Under the pieces are notes generated by a model. It had not been told where the DNA came from. It saw nothing but the letters and a program-made list of their open reading frames with translations, and did not search any database. Of a stretch of 31,989 nt of DNA, positions 1 through 8,600 are shown piece after piece. Source of the DNA: an uncultured Porphyromonas sp. Lineage in GTDB: Bacteria > Bacteroidota > Bacteroidia > Bacteroidales > Porphyromonadaceae. A program made the translations under genes and the position numbers. Numbering within the stretch: the first letter of the stretch is position 1; every line of letters begins with the position of its first letter. Location: assembly GCA_900539155.1 (NCBI GenBank), contig UQBE01000023.1, forward strand, positions 1 through 31,989, read 5' to 3'.

Positions 1-55
1 TTCATTCTTCCCTCAACACCGAAATCAGCTTTTCATTTATAATGCGTCAGCCCTG
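1..55. mobile_element. Right end of a MITE cut by the window edge
   Basis: Bases 39-55 read ATAATGCGTCAGCCCTG, the exact reverse complement of the left terminal repeat at 20848-20864. The same end recurs with few changes at 21230-21245, 21332-21348, 31787-31803 and 31895-31911. The body of this copy lies to the left of the window, so its size and content are unknown. Confidence 0.6.
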
Positions 56-93
56 CGCGCACATTCCAGTGCCAAGTGCAACACAGTTACAAA

Positions 94-174
94 CTATAGG
101 GAAAAAACTTCATAGGGAGTTTTATAGCCTAGTTCTTTGCGCGGTCCTCTTCTCTTCCTCCGAGATGAAATAGT
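94..174 (-). pseudogene. IS30-like transposase, C-terminal remnant
   Basis: Read on the minus strand, the last codons before a TAG at 94-96 give RGPRKELGYKTPYEVF, which matches the usual end of IS30-family transposases (an R-P-R-K-x-L-G-Y-K-T-P-x-E-V-F tail after the catalytic DDE core). Nothing recognisable from the rest of the enzyme is present. Bases 56-93 are probably the non-coding end of the same insertion sequence. The right limit of the homology is uncertain, because the frame stays open into the promoter region of the next gene without conserved motifs. It abuts a MITE end at 55. A chance match is possible but unlikely given the motif. Confidence 0.5.
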
Positions 175-240
175 TGAAATGCTTCGCAGGAAAGAAGAAG
201 AGTAATCATCTACTGTCAAAAAACTGTTCATCCTTTACCT

Positions 241-273
241 TTTGTCGCAAAAAACTACTATATTTGCGACAAA
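241..273 (+). promoter_or_regulatory. Inverted-repeat operator and -7 box before the DUF6088 remnant
   Basis: TTTGTCGCAAA (241-251) and TTTGCGACAAA (263-273) form a perfect 11-base inverted repeat with an 11-base spacer. A Bacteroidota-type -7 element TATATTTG (259-266) overlaps the right arm, and the start codon lies 17 bases downstream. A protein bound here would cover the promoter. Antitoxins of AbiE-type operons commonly repress their own promoter, so this is probably the old autoregulatory site (inference). Confidence 0.55.
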
Positions 274-290
274 TCAAGGTGCGAAATAGA

Positions 291-419
291 ATGGATAGTA
301 TTGACACAAAAATATTTAACACTCTAAAAAAGTGCGGAAGGGGTACAATAGCATTTCCTTCTGACTTTACCTCCTTGGCAGAGCATAAAACTATATTGAA
401 AGCTTTAGAAAGACTATAG
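291..419 (+). pseudogene. DUF6088-type antitoxin, first 42 codons only
   Basis: The frame starts with ATG at 291 and ends at TAG 417-419. It encodes 42 residues with the start of a DUF6088 / AbiEi-like antitoxin: a KIFNTLKKCGRGTIAFPSDF segment, then a KALERL segment, which belong to the N-terminal winged-helix. Family members are roughly 200 residues, so about four fifths is missing. The next frame (see 409-513) is the tail of the partner toxin, so the operon has lost everything between. The start is supported by the promoter and operator at 241-273. Base composition is AT-rich compared with the backbone from 1777 on, which fits an acquired module. The peptide cannot be a working antitoxin, although a DNA-binding piece might still fold. 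Confidence 0.6.
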
Positions 420-513
420 AGATATGCAGGATTCGATGATTTATGGTGAATCACTACCATTTGAAATTCTATTGGAACGACTAAAGGAATTAGAAGATAG
501 ATTTCATGTATAA
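409..513 (+). pseudogene. AbiEii-like nucleotidyltransferase toxin, C-terminal tail only
   Basis: In the +1 frame the sequence encodes KDYRDMQDSMIYGESLPFEI and continues LLERLKELEDRF to a TAA at 511-513. This DY-x-x-M-x-x-S-M-I-Y-G-x-x-x-P-F-x-x-L motif is how AbiEii/AbiGii nucleotidyltransferase toxins end. The N-terminal nucleotidyltransferase domain, with its catalytic aspartates, is absent. It directly abuts and overlaps the antitoxin stub: the bases AAAGACTAT at 409-417 are read as part of both genes, which suggests a deletion between two short matching sequences. An ATG at 424 could allow a 29-residue peptide, but no function is expected. Confidence 0.6.
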
Positions 514-535
514 ATGGATACTCTAAGGAAGCGTT

Positions 536-1276
536 ATGTACAGTTATTATTCAAAGAATTTAGACGAATTAGTTGCATTAGTGATGCAAAATCAAGCAGA
601 GAAGGTAATTGCTCTGATTGAGTCTGGCAAATTTAATAAGAGCCTTTTAGGGGATATTGGCTGTTGTGAACACCCCTTGCCATTGTATAAATTGTCCCTA
701 TGCAATATGATCTTGCTTGATACTGACGGATGGAGAAGCCATTTTTTGCCTATAGTAGAGCGAAATAGACAGAACTGTAGGCTGTTATTAAATTACTGGA
801 AGAAGAGGTGGAGCTATCCTATTGACATGCCAATGGATTTTGAAACATATCAATACGAATGTGCTTATTTCAAAGATTGGGATATGGATGAATTGCTTGA
901 TGGTGATATGAATGAGCTAATGGCAATGGGATATGATGAGAATGAAGTAGAACTATGCTATGCTGTATTGACCTACAAAGCAGATCTGATTCAAAAACAG
1001 ATAGCCTTGGGAACGAATCCCGATGTTTATATCTTAGCCTCTCTCGCTCCAGGCAAGGGAGAAGCTTGTGATGGTGAAAGCTACAATGCTTTAGATTGTT
1101 GTAAGACATTCTATTGTGATGCTTTTGATTGTCACGGATTAGGTGTTTTTTGGAGTGATCCAGAGGTTAAGGGAGTTCAGGCTCGAGATGTATATTTGCT
1201 TTTAGAAGCGGCAGCCTATAAAGATCTAGAAGAGAGGTTGGAAAAACTAAAATATAGAGCAATAGATAATTGTTGA
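536..1276 (+). CDS. Unknown 246-residue cytoplasmic protein in the AT-rich islet
   Basis: I do not recognise the family. The product is acidic, has no signal peptide or membrane segment, and is rich in Cys, Tyr and Trp. Charged helices are predicted by eye at residues 8-30 and 225-245. The middle (residues 85-140) is very acidic, with WDMDELLDGDMNELMAMGYD. The leucine-rich pattern (VIALIESGKF, LIQKQIALGTNPDVYILASL) is reminiscent of degenerate ankyrin-like repeats, as in some immunity proteins, but this is weak. ATG 536 is preceded by AAGGAAG (525-531), a purine-rich ribosome-binding site. It follows the wrecked toxin-antitoxin operon by 22 bases and is AT-rich like it, so it probably arrived with the same DNA. 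A MITE-type end begins at 1341. Confidence 0.7.
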   Translation: MYSYYSKNLDELVALVMQNQAEKVIALIESGKFNKSLLGDIGCCEHPLPLYKLSLCNMILLDTDGWRSHFLPIVERNRQNCRLLLNYWKKRWSYPIDMPMDFETYQYECAYFKDWDMDELLDGDMNELMAMGYDENEVELCYAVLTYKADLIQKQIALGTNPDVYILASLAPGKGEACDGESYNALDCCKTFYCDAFDCHGLGVFWSDPEVKGVQARDVYLLLEAAAYKDLEERLEKLKYRAIDNC

Positions 1277-1340
1277 ATGCAGTCCATTTTATCTGTGGAT
1301 TTAATCATCAAAATGCACATAATCACTTGCGTAGTTACTT

Positions 1341-1623
1341 CAGGACCGATGCATTATATATAGACTGTTGTAAAAGTCAACAGTCTCACAATAATTTAGA
1401 CCCGACTACATATCAACAACGGCTCTATGTCGGGGAAAACGGATCTCCACGTGGATATTTCGAAATACCCACGTGGAGAATTTTTATTTTCCACGTGGGG
1501 AAGAAAAAATTCTTCGGAGGAATCAAATGAAACTTCGGAGGAAATGAATCACGCCCACGTGGAAAATAAAAAATATCCACGTGGAGATTTGAGATTTCCC
1601 ACGTGGATATTCGAGAAAGGAGG
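1341..1623 (+). mobile_element. Composite MITE-like element, copy 1
   Basis: It begins with a decayed terminal repeat (CAGGACCGATGCATTAT, 1341-1357; three differences from 20848-20864). Next comes the GACTGTTG hairpin (1363-1370 with 1378-1385), then a linker starting ATAATTTAGACCCGACTAC (1391), then the 183-base CCACGTGG module (1441-1623). The order and sequence match 20931-21190 almost base for base. No right-hand terminal repeat is visible after 1623, so this copy is truncated or merged. It contains no coding sequence; the short open frames here only reflect the repeat. It fills most of the 500-base gap 1277-1776. Confidence 0.65.
1441..1623 (+). repeat. CCACGTGG module, copy 1
   Basis: Six CCACGTGG palindromes start at 1447, 1469, 1491, 1555, 1577 and 1599, and they are nested in larger inverted repeats. 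The segment 1447-1476 folds around CG with one mismatch, 1481-1499 pairs perfectly with 1554-1572 (19 bases), and the arms at 1574-1584 and 1599-1609 pair. TTCGGAGGAA occurs twice in the loop (1513 and 1534). A second copy of the same length is at 21008-21190 and part of a third, inverted, is at 31943-31989. Confidence 0.85.
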
Positions 1624-1626
1624 GTA

Positions 1627-1677
1627 ATTAGAGATTAGAGATTAGAGGTTAGAAGTTAGAGATTAGAAATTAGAGGG
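1627..1677. repeat. ATTAGAG-type heptamer array
   Basis: About seven slightly varied copies of a TTAGAGA/TTAGAGG heptamer run in tandem. Short runs of the same motif occur at 21213-21227, 29888-29912 and, inverted, 31913-31938. Three of the four flank a MITE or CCACGTGG module. Confidence 0.7.
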
Positions 1678-1693
1678 TAATGGTAGGGGAGTC

Positions 1694-1724
1694 GTTGGGT
1701 CAATTGCTATTTTCAGTACTTTTG
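1694..1724 (+). promoter_or_regulatory. Bacteroidota-type promoter of the beta-helix lipoprotein
   Basis: GTTG at 694-697 of this kilobase (1694-1697) is followed after exactly 19 bases by TACTTTTG (1717-1724), which matches the TAnnTTTG -7 element. Transcription would start near 1731, leaving a leader of about 46 bases before ATG 1777. Confidence 0.6.
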
Positions 1725-1776
1725 CTCTAGTAGAGGGTACCCTAGGTGGGTGCTCTCGGCTAGATAGACTACGCCT

Positions 1777-3312
1777 ATGACCGAAGTAACGACCTCTCAA
1801 CGACCTATACCCCTGCTGGCACGCCTATTGCTGTGCGGGCTCTGTGCATCTCTCCTCCTGATGGCCTGCGCGCGCTCGCCCTGGCAGTATGACCGCTCGG
1901 AGGATAGTCAGCCTTATCTATCGGTCGATACGATACGACTAGACACGCTCTATAGTACACTCTCCTCAGCGACCTACGTGGCAATGATTTACAACCCCCA
2001 CGAGGGTCCACTACTCCTTGACGAGGTGATGCTCTTGAGTGGGGGAAGCAAGGGGTATCGCATCAATGTGGATGGGCGCAGTGGTCAGGAACTACATAAC
2101 ATTACGCTACCGCCACGAGATAGTCTCTACCTCTTTGTCGAGGCAACTTTTGCAGCGGGTGACTCGGACTTGCCCACGCTGGTGACCGATTCGCTCGTAT
2201 GGAGCTGTAATGGACGGAAGAGCTATACTCGCATCGAAGGGTATCGGCAAAATGTCTCTATCCTACCGCCCAATCTGCACATTGCCAAGGACACGCTATG
2301 GGCTGCGGAGAGACCTTACCTGATTACCGACAGTATCACGATAGAGCCTGGCGCACGGCTGACGGTCGCTGAGGGAGGTCATCTGCTGATGCCACAAGGG
2401 GGGCGGATTGTGGTGCGAGGTGCCTTGACTTTGGCGGGGAGTGTGAGTAATCCGATCCTCATCGAGGGTATCAGACGTGACAATCTCACGACGGATGTGT
2501 CGTATCGCTTGCTACCCAATCAGTGGGACTATATACACTTTACGGCAGAGAGCCGGGACAATGAAATCCGTTATGCGACCATTTGCAACGGACGGGAGGG
2601 ACTACGCTTCGACAAGGCAACGGATCTTGCAGCAGAGCGTCTCACCCTCGAGTCGAGTACCATCACCAATATGGGGGGCAATGGGCTGACGCTAGCTGGA
2701 GGTCGCTATCTCTTGCGTACGAGTGAACTGAGCAATGTGGGCGGAACCTGCTTATCCCTAGAGGGAGCAACGGTCGAGGCGGTGCAGATGAGTATGGTGT
2801 GCGATTACCTCTTCGAGCACAGGCGTGACCCGATACTATATGTCGGTCGGGGAAGCCATCTGCAACTGCTCAATAGTATCATCGACGGGCGGCAGACGTA
2901 TGCGATGACGAGTGACACGTTACGCCGCTCGGGTGAGCTGGCTTGGCATCCCTCCGTGCAGAGGCAGCTGGATTTGCAGCAGTGCTATGTACGACTGGAG
3001 CAGGATTCGATTGTTGCTAGTCGGTTGGTTAAGGAGCTTTTCCCCACGAGCTATCGGGCTAACCATCCTTTTGTCGATAGCTACTGGATGCTGGGCAAGG
3101 ATTACAAGGAGCGGAGCAATAGGCAGGCACCGTATCACTTTCACTTTGACTTTCACCCCGTAGAGGCGGTGGGGCTGCAGAGCCTATCGCCGATAGCTCC
3201 AGTAGCGTGCGGACTAGACCGTATGGGCGTGCCTCGACGGGTCAATGCACGCGGTGGCTACACGCTTGGAGCCTATGAGGCGGTGCCTACGCCTGAGGAA
3301 CCGAAGCGGTAA
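1777..3312 (+). CDS. Outer-membrane lipoprotein with right-handed beta-helix
   Basis: The 511-residue product starts with a lipoprotein signal peptide (hydrophobic residues 13-29, lipobox L28-M-A-C31), so it should be lipid-anchored in the envelope. Residues 170-370 hold repeated short beta-strand units typical of right-handed parallel beta-helix folds: stretches such as ITIEPGARLTV, GGRIVVRGALTLAGS and GNGLTLAGGRYLLRTS. The C-terminal GLDRMGVPR and YTLGAYE resemble the end of polymorphic or Pel-like repeat proteins. Function is unknown; carbohydrate binding or cleavage, or a surface structural role, are options. It converges on tamL with 21 bases between stop codons and has its own promoter at 1694-1724. 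Confidence 0.8.
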   Translation: MTEVTTSQRPIPLLARLLLCGLCASLLLMACARSPWQYDRSEDSQPYLSVDTIRLDTLYSTLSSATYVAMIYNPHEGPLLLDEVMLLSGGSKGYRINVDGRSGQELHNITLPPRDSLYLFVEATFAAGDSDLPTLVTDSLVWSCNGRKSYTRIEGYRQNVSILPPNLHIAKDTLWAAERPYLITDSITIEPGARLTVAEGGHLLMPQGGRIVVRGALTLAGSVSNPILIEGIRRDNLTTDVSYRLLPNQWDYIHFTAESRDNEIRYATICNGREGLRFDKATDLAAERLTLESSTITNMGGNGLTLAGGRYLLRTSELSNVGGTCLSLEGATVEAVQMSMVCDYLFEHRRDPILYVGRGSHLQLLNSIIDGRQTYAMTSDTLRRSGELAWHPSVQRQLDLQQCYVRLEQDSIVASRLVKELFPTSYRANHPFVDSYWMLGKDYKERSNRQAPYHFHFDFHPVEAVGLQSLSPIAPVACGLDRMGVPRRVNARGGYTLGAYEAVPTPEEPKR

Positions 3313-3333
3313 ACGGGTGTGCTAGTAGCTCTC

Positions 3334-5676
3334 CTAGAAGGGGTAGCCGACAGCAAAGTGATAGCCGAGCGAATTGGCAAACTTGGGCAGGTTGTAGTAC
3401 CCCTGACGCGCAGTCTCGAAGGGGAGGTGTAGCCCGACACCCACGTCAAAGCGTATGACGAGGAAGTTCATATCATAGCGCAGTCCTACTCCAGAACCTA
3501 GAGCGAGCTGCTTGAAGAAGTCCTTGGCATCGGTGATTTCTTGGAGCGAGCCACCAGGACGGTTTTCGTCGGGGCGTAGTAACCATATATTGCCCGAGTC
3601 GAGGAAGAAGGCACCGTGCAGGTCGCCCGCCAAACGGAAGCGGTACTCAGCGTTGAGCTCTAGCTTGAACTCACCTGTCTGATCCATAAAGGCGTAACGA
3701 CTGTCGCGTGGTACGAACCGCCCAGGGCCGATGCTCCGAACCGTAAAGGCGCGGATGCTGTTGGCACCACCGACATAAAACTGCTCACCATATGGAGCTA
3801 CCTTCATATTGCCGAAGCTATAGATGGCACCTACACCAGCTCTGAGTGCTAAGCTCTGGTTGCGGTCGATGCCATAGGTGTAGCGAAGCTCTGCGGTGCC
3901 TTTGACAAACTGTGCGAAGGGGACCCCGAGGAGTGTTTTGGTCTCGTGGTAGTTCTTGCCCGCTAAAGAGTAGACACCGTTGAGGATGTTACCAGCCTGC
4001 GAGACGGATAGGTCGATATGTAGGTGATGGCTCCCCAGCCCGGTGAAGATATTGTCAAAGGTGTAGCGATAGCTCATCTGGGGGACGAGCTGACTCCGCA
4101 AGCTAAGCCCTAGGATGGGGTTCTCACGGATGATGTTTTCGAAGGTCTCCGACTGATGCGATAAGCGGTTGTAGTGGATGCGTAGTGGCGTAATCTCATG
4201 CTGATGCTGCGCATTGCGTACTCTATAGCTGGCTGTGAGTCCCAGAGAGGTTATCTGGAAGTAGCGAGCGCGATTGAGCATAGAGGCCGAGAGTCTGTAG
4301 TTGGTCTGCACATCGTGCGTGAGGCGTAAATCATAAAGCCAGGGAAGCAAGATGCGCGGAGCCTGTAGGTTGAGATTGGCGCCCAGCTCGTAACTATTGA
4401 TATCCGAGATGGATACGTTGCGGTCACTACGAGTGCGATTGGTCTGCCACTCATAGGACCCCGAGAGGTCGAGTGAGAGACGCTCTCCACCACCGAAGAG
4501 GTTGCGACGTCCGAGGGAGAGGGAGACACCCGGGCCGATGAAGTTATTGGACTTGCTGGTGAAGACTCCCTCGAGCGTACTATCCCACGGTTTGTCTAGC
4601 TCAGCGGTTATGTAAAGGTCTAGGAGGTTGTGCAGCGTATCACTGGCGACAAACTGCAAGTCGACATAGGAGAAGGCACCTAGTCCCAGGAGTGCCTGAC
4701 GTGTACTCTGCTCGAGAGTCTGCGAGTAGAGCTTGCCCCGCTGTAGTTGCACTCGGTTGGTAAAGACGGAGGGACGTACCTTCAGATGATCACGGTAGTG
4801 TAGCGTGATGCCCTCGACCTGCATGGTGTCTGTCAGAGCTTGCCGGTCATCCTCGGAGAGCAAGACATGGATAGAGCCGATGCGCCACGGCTCGAAGGTG
4901 TAGCTCGGATAGCCACTCTGCTCTCTCACCTGCATGTAGACCTTGCCAGGGGCACTGACTGTATCTACTTGATAGGTGAGTAAGTCGGGAGCGTAGAAGT
5001 AGTAGCCACGGTCTCTCAGGTAGGAGACTAGCATGGAGCGGTCGTTCAGGATTTGAGCAAAGTTAAACTGGTCACCCTTCCGAATCCTAGAGTGTTCCTC
5101 GTGGCTGAACACCTCCCCATCGCCGAATAGCCACGGCTCCATATAGCTAATGCTATCGTAGTAGTAGGGTGCCCCGAGGTCTGCCTTGTAGTAGACTCTC
5201 GCTTGGAGTGAGTCGCTAGAGGAGATGGCTAGGCTGTCGGTGACTTGCGCGTTGAAGTATCCGTGCTCATGTAGGATGAACTGAGACTGCTTGGCTCGGA
5301 TGTCAGGGCGTATGTCACTGATGAGCTTGGGCTCCTCGGCAAAGAGCTTGTAGAGACGCTTGCCCACCCATGTGCTATCATTGACAAAGCCATTGTAAAA
5401 CCATAGCCCGATGGGGATGCGAAAGCGGGAGCGAGCACTACCGAAGAAGGCGTCATTGGGCGGGACGTTGAGTACTTTCTCCATATTAGAGATAGCACGG
5501 TCAGCTGCGTCACTGCCGTCGTCTCCTTCGATGCGTGTCTTGCCGATACCTATATATAGTAGCTCGCCCTCGGGGATGTGTCGTGTCACCGAGCAGCTAC
5601 TACTCAGGAGTAGTAGCACCCCGAGTAGGAAGAGTAGCGGGTGAGCTAGGCGGGGAATGCGGTCTGTCTGACTCAT
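3334..5676 (-). CDS. tamL: TamL: BamA/TamA-family outer-membrane lipoprotein
   Basis: The 780-residue protein has a lipoprotein signal (S25-S-S-C28), POTRA-like segments over roughly residues 40-370, and a C-terminal Omp85 beta-barrel. The barrel region carries the GGANSIRAF strand motif and then ends in LGYHFAVGYPF, a typical terminal beta-strand. In Bacteroidota the TamA partner of TamB is a lipidated Omp85 protein called TamL, thought to insert proteins or move lipids at the outer membrane. The start ATG overlaps the tamB stop by four bases (ATGA), so the pair is co-transcribed and translationally coupled, and it is expressed from the promoter near 10644. Length and architecture are complete. 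Confidence 0.85.
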   Translation of the reverse strand: MSQTDRIPRLAHPLLFLLGVLLLLSSSCSVTRHIPEGELLYIGIGKTRIEGDDGSDAADRAISNMEKVLNVPPNDAFFGSARSRFRIPIGLWFYNGFVNDSTWVGKRLYKLFAEEPKLISDIRPDIRAKQSQFILHEHGYFNAQVTDSLAISSSDSLQARVYYKADLGAPYYYDSISYMEPWLFGDGEVFSHEEHSRIRKGDQFNFAQILNDRSMLVSYLRDRGYYFYAPDLLTYQVDTVSAPGKVYMQVREQSGYPSYTFEPWRIGSIHVLLSEDDRQALTDTMQVEGITLHYRDHLKVRPSVFTNRVQLQRGKLYSQTLEQSTRQALLGLGAFSYVDLQFVASDTLHNLLDLYITAELDKPWDSTLEGVFTSKSNNFIGPGVSLSLGRRNLFGGGERLSLDLSGSYEWQTNRTRSDRNVSISDINSYELGANLNLQAPRILLPWLYDLRLTHDVQTNYRLSASMLNRARYFQITSLGLTASYRVRNAQHQHEITPLRIHYNRLSHQSETFENIIRENPILGLSLRSQLVPQMSYRYTFDNIFTGLGSHHLHIDLSVSQAGNILNGVYSLAGKNYHETKTLLGVPFAQFVKGTAELRYTYGIDRNQSLALRAGVGAIYSFGNMKVAPYGEQFYVGGANSIRAFTVRSIGPGRFVPRDSRYAFMDQTGEFKLELNAEYRFRLAGDLHGAFFLDSGNIWLLRPDENRPGGSLQEITDAKDFFKQLALGSGVGLRYDMNFLVIRFDVGVGLHLPFETARQGYYNLPKFANSLGYHFAVGYPF

Positions 5677-8600
5677 GGCTGTGGGGCGTGTGTGGTTGAG
5701 GTTACAGTATCGGGCGGTAGGGGCACTGGATGAGAGACACTGTCGGTGGAGCTATCCGGAGTATCCTCTGCAAGCTTGGCTGAGCTCTCCTTCTTTTGCC
5801 ACCACATATAGTTGCGCGGGTCTAAGAGGTCGACGAAGCGTCGTGTCTTGAGCTTGACCAGATAACCAGCACCCGTCTCGGTGACAATGCCTTCGAGCAT
5901 GTTGTCACTGTTGCGCCGGTGGAAGAGCGTCACATACTGGCGTCCAGCCTCATCGAGACGATACTCAAAGGTCACGTTGTCTATAAAGGTCTGCTCGTAG
6001 TTGGTCGGCAGATTGCCTGAGGCTACACGCCCTCCTATGACGAAGCGGATGCGGTCGTTGAGGAAGCGACGACTGAAGCTATAGGTGTAGTTGGTCTGCT
6101 GTAGCTGAGACTGGTTGTATCCTCCCAGCTCCATACCCAGAGAGAGACTGGTGCCCTGGAGGAGCTTACCCGTGAGGTTGTTGAGCTCGCTCATAGCGAC
6201 GCTACTGAGTACCTGCTCGACAGACATCTGTCCGAGGTCGGAGGCGAGGAAAGTACCAGAGACTAGCATAGCGACCGCTTGCTTGCCACGCTCCTCGTCG
6301 CTCATGGCAGAGAGCTTGGTCTGTGTACCTAAGTCTTCGGGAGCTGCTAGGTCGAAAGCGAGAGACATATCCTTTAGATTTTCATCTGCCTTGATGGAAA
6401 CCTCAAAGTCTACCTTATGGCTGTGATCGCCCTCGGTGACATCGGCCCGAACCTTTTGTGAAGCGATGAAGTGTAGATAGGGATCCATGGGCTCTCCGCT
6501 CCAGACGAGATAGCTCTCGGGATTGATGTCAAAGTGGCGTCGCCCTACGACGGGGAACTCATACTGCACCTCTCCTCCGTTGAAGTCGTAGCGACCCACG
6601 AGACTCATCGTGCCAAGTGGCGGGTACTTGAGCCGGAGGTCTCCGCCACCCTGTATGCGTACGTAGTCCTGTCCACGAGAAGAGAGGTCGACGCCAATCT
6701 GTACGGCAGGCTCGATATGGAGTGCTACGGATAAATCCATCCGCCCAAGGGTATGCGTGCGTAGCTCCGAGGGTACCTCCTCAGCAACGCTGTCCGTTAG
6801 GTTGACAAACTCTACGACACCGGACATGTTGTCCTGCGCCTTGATGCTTGCCTGTGACATGACGTAGGTTGCATTGGTACCCCCATGGAGTGTCACTGAG
6901 CCTCGTAGCTGAGGTGCTGTGAGATAGCCTTGTAGGCGCAGGTCGGCAGAGAGTATAGCACGACCATAGATAGACTGCTTGTTGTGATACTTGCTGTCGA
7001 TCACCTGTGCGTGGTCGGCGTAGAGGCGTAGGTCACTCTTGAGAGCCTCGGGCCCGAAGAGTGAGATCCATCCATCTAGGTAGAGCGATGTCTCTTTACC
7101 CTGGAGGGTCAACTGGTAGTCCTCTAGTGTCAGGCGACTCTGACTAATGGGAAGCGGTCGGCTGTCGAGGTTGTACTTATTGCCTGTGAGGGCGAGTGCT
7201 ATCGAACCATCGGTAATATGAGGACGACCATTGAGGAGTGGGTTCTTAGGCGTACCCGTTATGGCGAGTGACCCATCGAGTGTTCCCTCTAGTGAGATTA
7301 GATTGCCTCCTAGGAAGGGGTTGGCAAGTCTCAAGGGGAAAGACTCAAACGTAGCTTTCATATCGAGAGCCTCTTTCTGCTCACGACTATGGTAGATACC
7401 GTCGGCTGTGAGGGCTAGATTTCCATTGCTACTGACCTGTGCCGTGACATAGTGCGAGGCATTGTCACGAGGCTCGTAGAAGAAGGCGACACTCACGTTG
7501 CCCAAGCTACCATCCATATAAGTCATTTCATTGACCGAGAGATCGCCCGTAGCACGGTACTGGTCATCCACTCGCTCGATACGTACGTCCATAAAGGTGC
7601 GTCCACTCATACGAGGAAGGTGCAAGACTCGGGATAGGTCACTCAGCTCCAGACGCTGGACATTGCAGAGGAGACTCTGTACGTTACTTGGCTCGTCCAG
7701 ATCACTATGTAGTGAAATCTTGGTGCCTCGAGGGTTCGTTAGCTCTAGATTTGCAAAAATCTGGTTGTCCTTGTGAAAGTAAAAGAGCGCGTTGTCCTCA
7801 TTGGCTCGCAGTTGTTCGCCCGCCAGGTAGATATCTTTGTTAGATAGACTGATGCCAAAGCCGTGAGCGTTGTAGTAGCCACTAGCCCCTAAGCTGTAGT
7901 AAAGCTCGTGGTCCCGTAGCCAGTCTAGGTCAAGGTTCATCGCCACAAGGTCAGTCTGCGCCGAACCGATGATTTTGTAAGGGGGCTGGTGCTCTCGTCG
8001 GTCGCCCTCTAGCGTGAGATCTACCTGCAGTAAGGGGTGGTTGTAGTACTTGTCCTGTCTGTCTGAGCTAAACTGGCTGGAGAGATTGGATAGCAGGAGT
8101 GGACGCATCGACTCAGAGGGTAGCATCTGGCTCACATGGGTTAGGTGGTCGAAGAGAATTGGACGGCTCGGCGAGAGCGTTGTTAGCTGGAGCAAAGCTT
8201 CGTCGCATTGGAGCGTATCGTACTGCAACTGATGTAGCTGGATACGTCCATTAATCCCCAAGTCTGGACTAGTGAGTAGGTCGGCGTCAAGTGCTTCTAA
8301 GGAGATGTTGTACTGCTCTAACAGAGTCTGAAGTGGATGCTCTGTGCCCATATGTAGCGAGACATGAGCATTGGGGAGAACTGCCATGAGGTCGCTGTAT
8401 GCGGTCAGGCTAGGAGTATCAAAGTGATAACTACCAGCCCACTTGGATACACCCGTGATGGAGGTCAAGAGCGAACCTAACCCTTCCTGCGTTGCCACAC
8501 GCAAGTCTATATCCTCTCCAGAGAGCTGAGCTGTGACTTGCGTTGTATCGCTTGCTAGATGAAGATTGATCTGCTCACTCTCCATCTCCTGCGCACCCAT

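Noticed and set aside
3313..3333. Terminator between the convergent lipoprotein and tamL genes
   Set aside because: The 21-base gap and adjoining bases show no convincing stem with a T-run.
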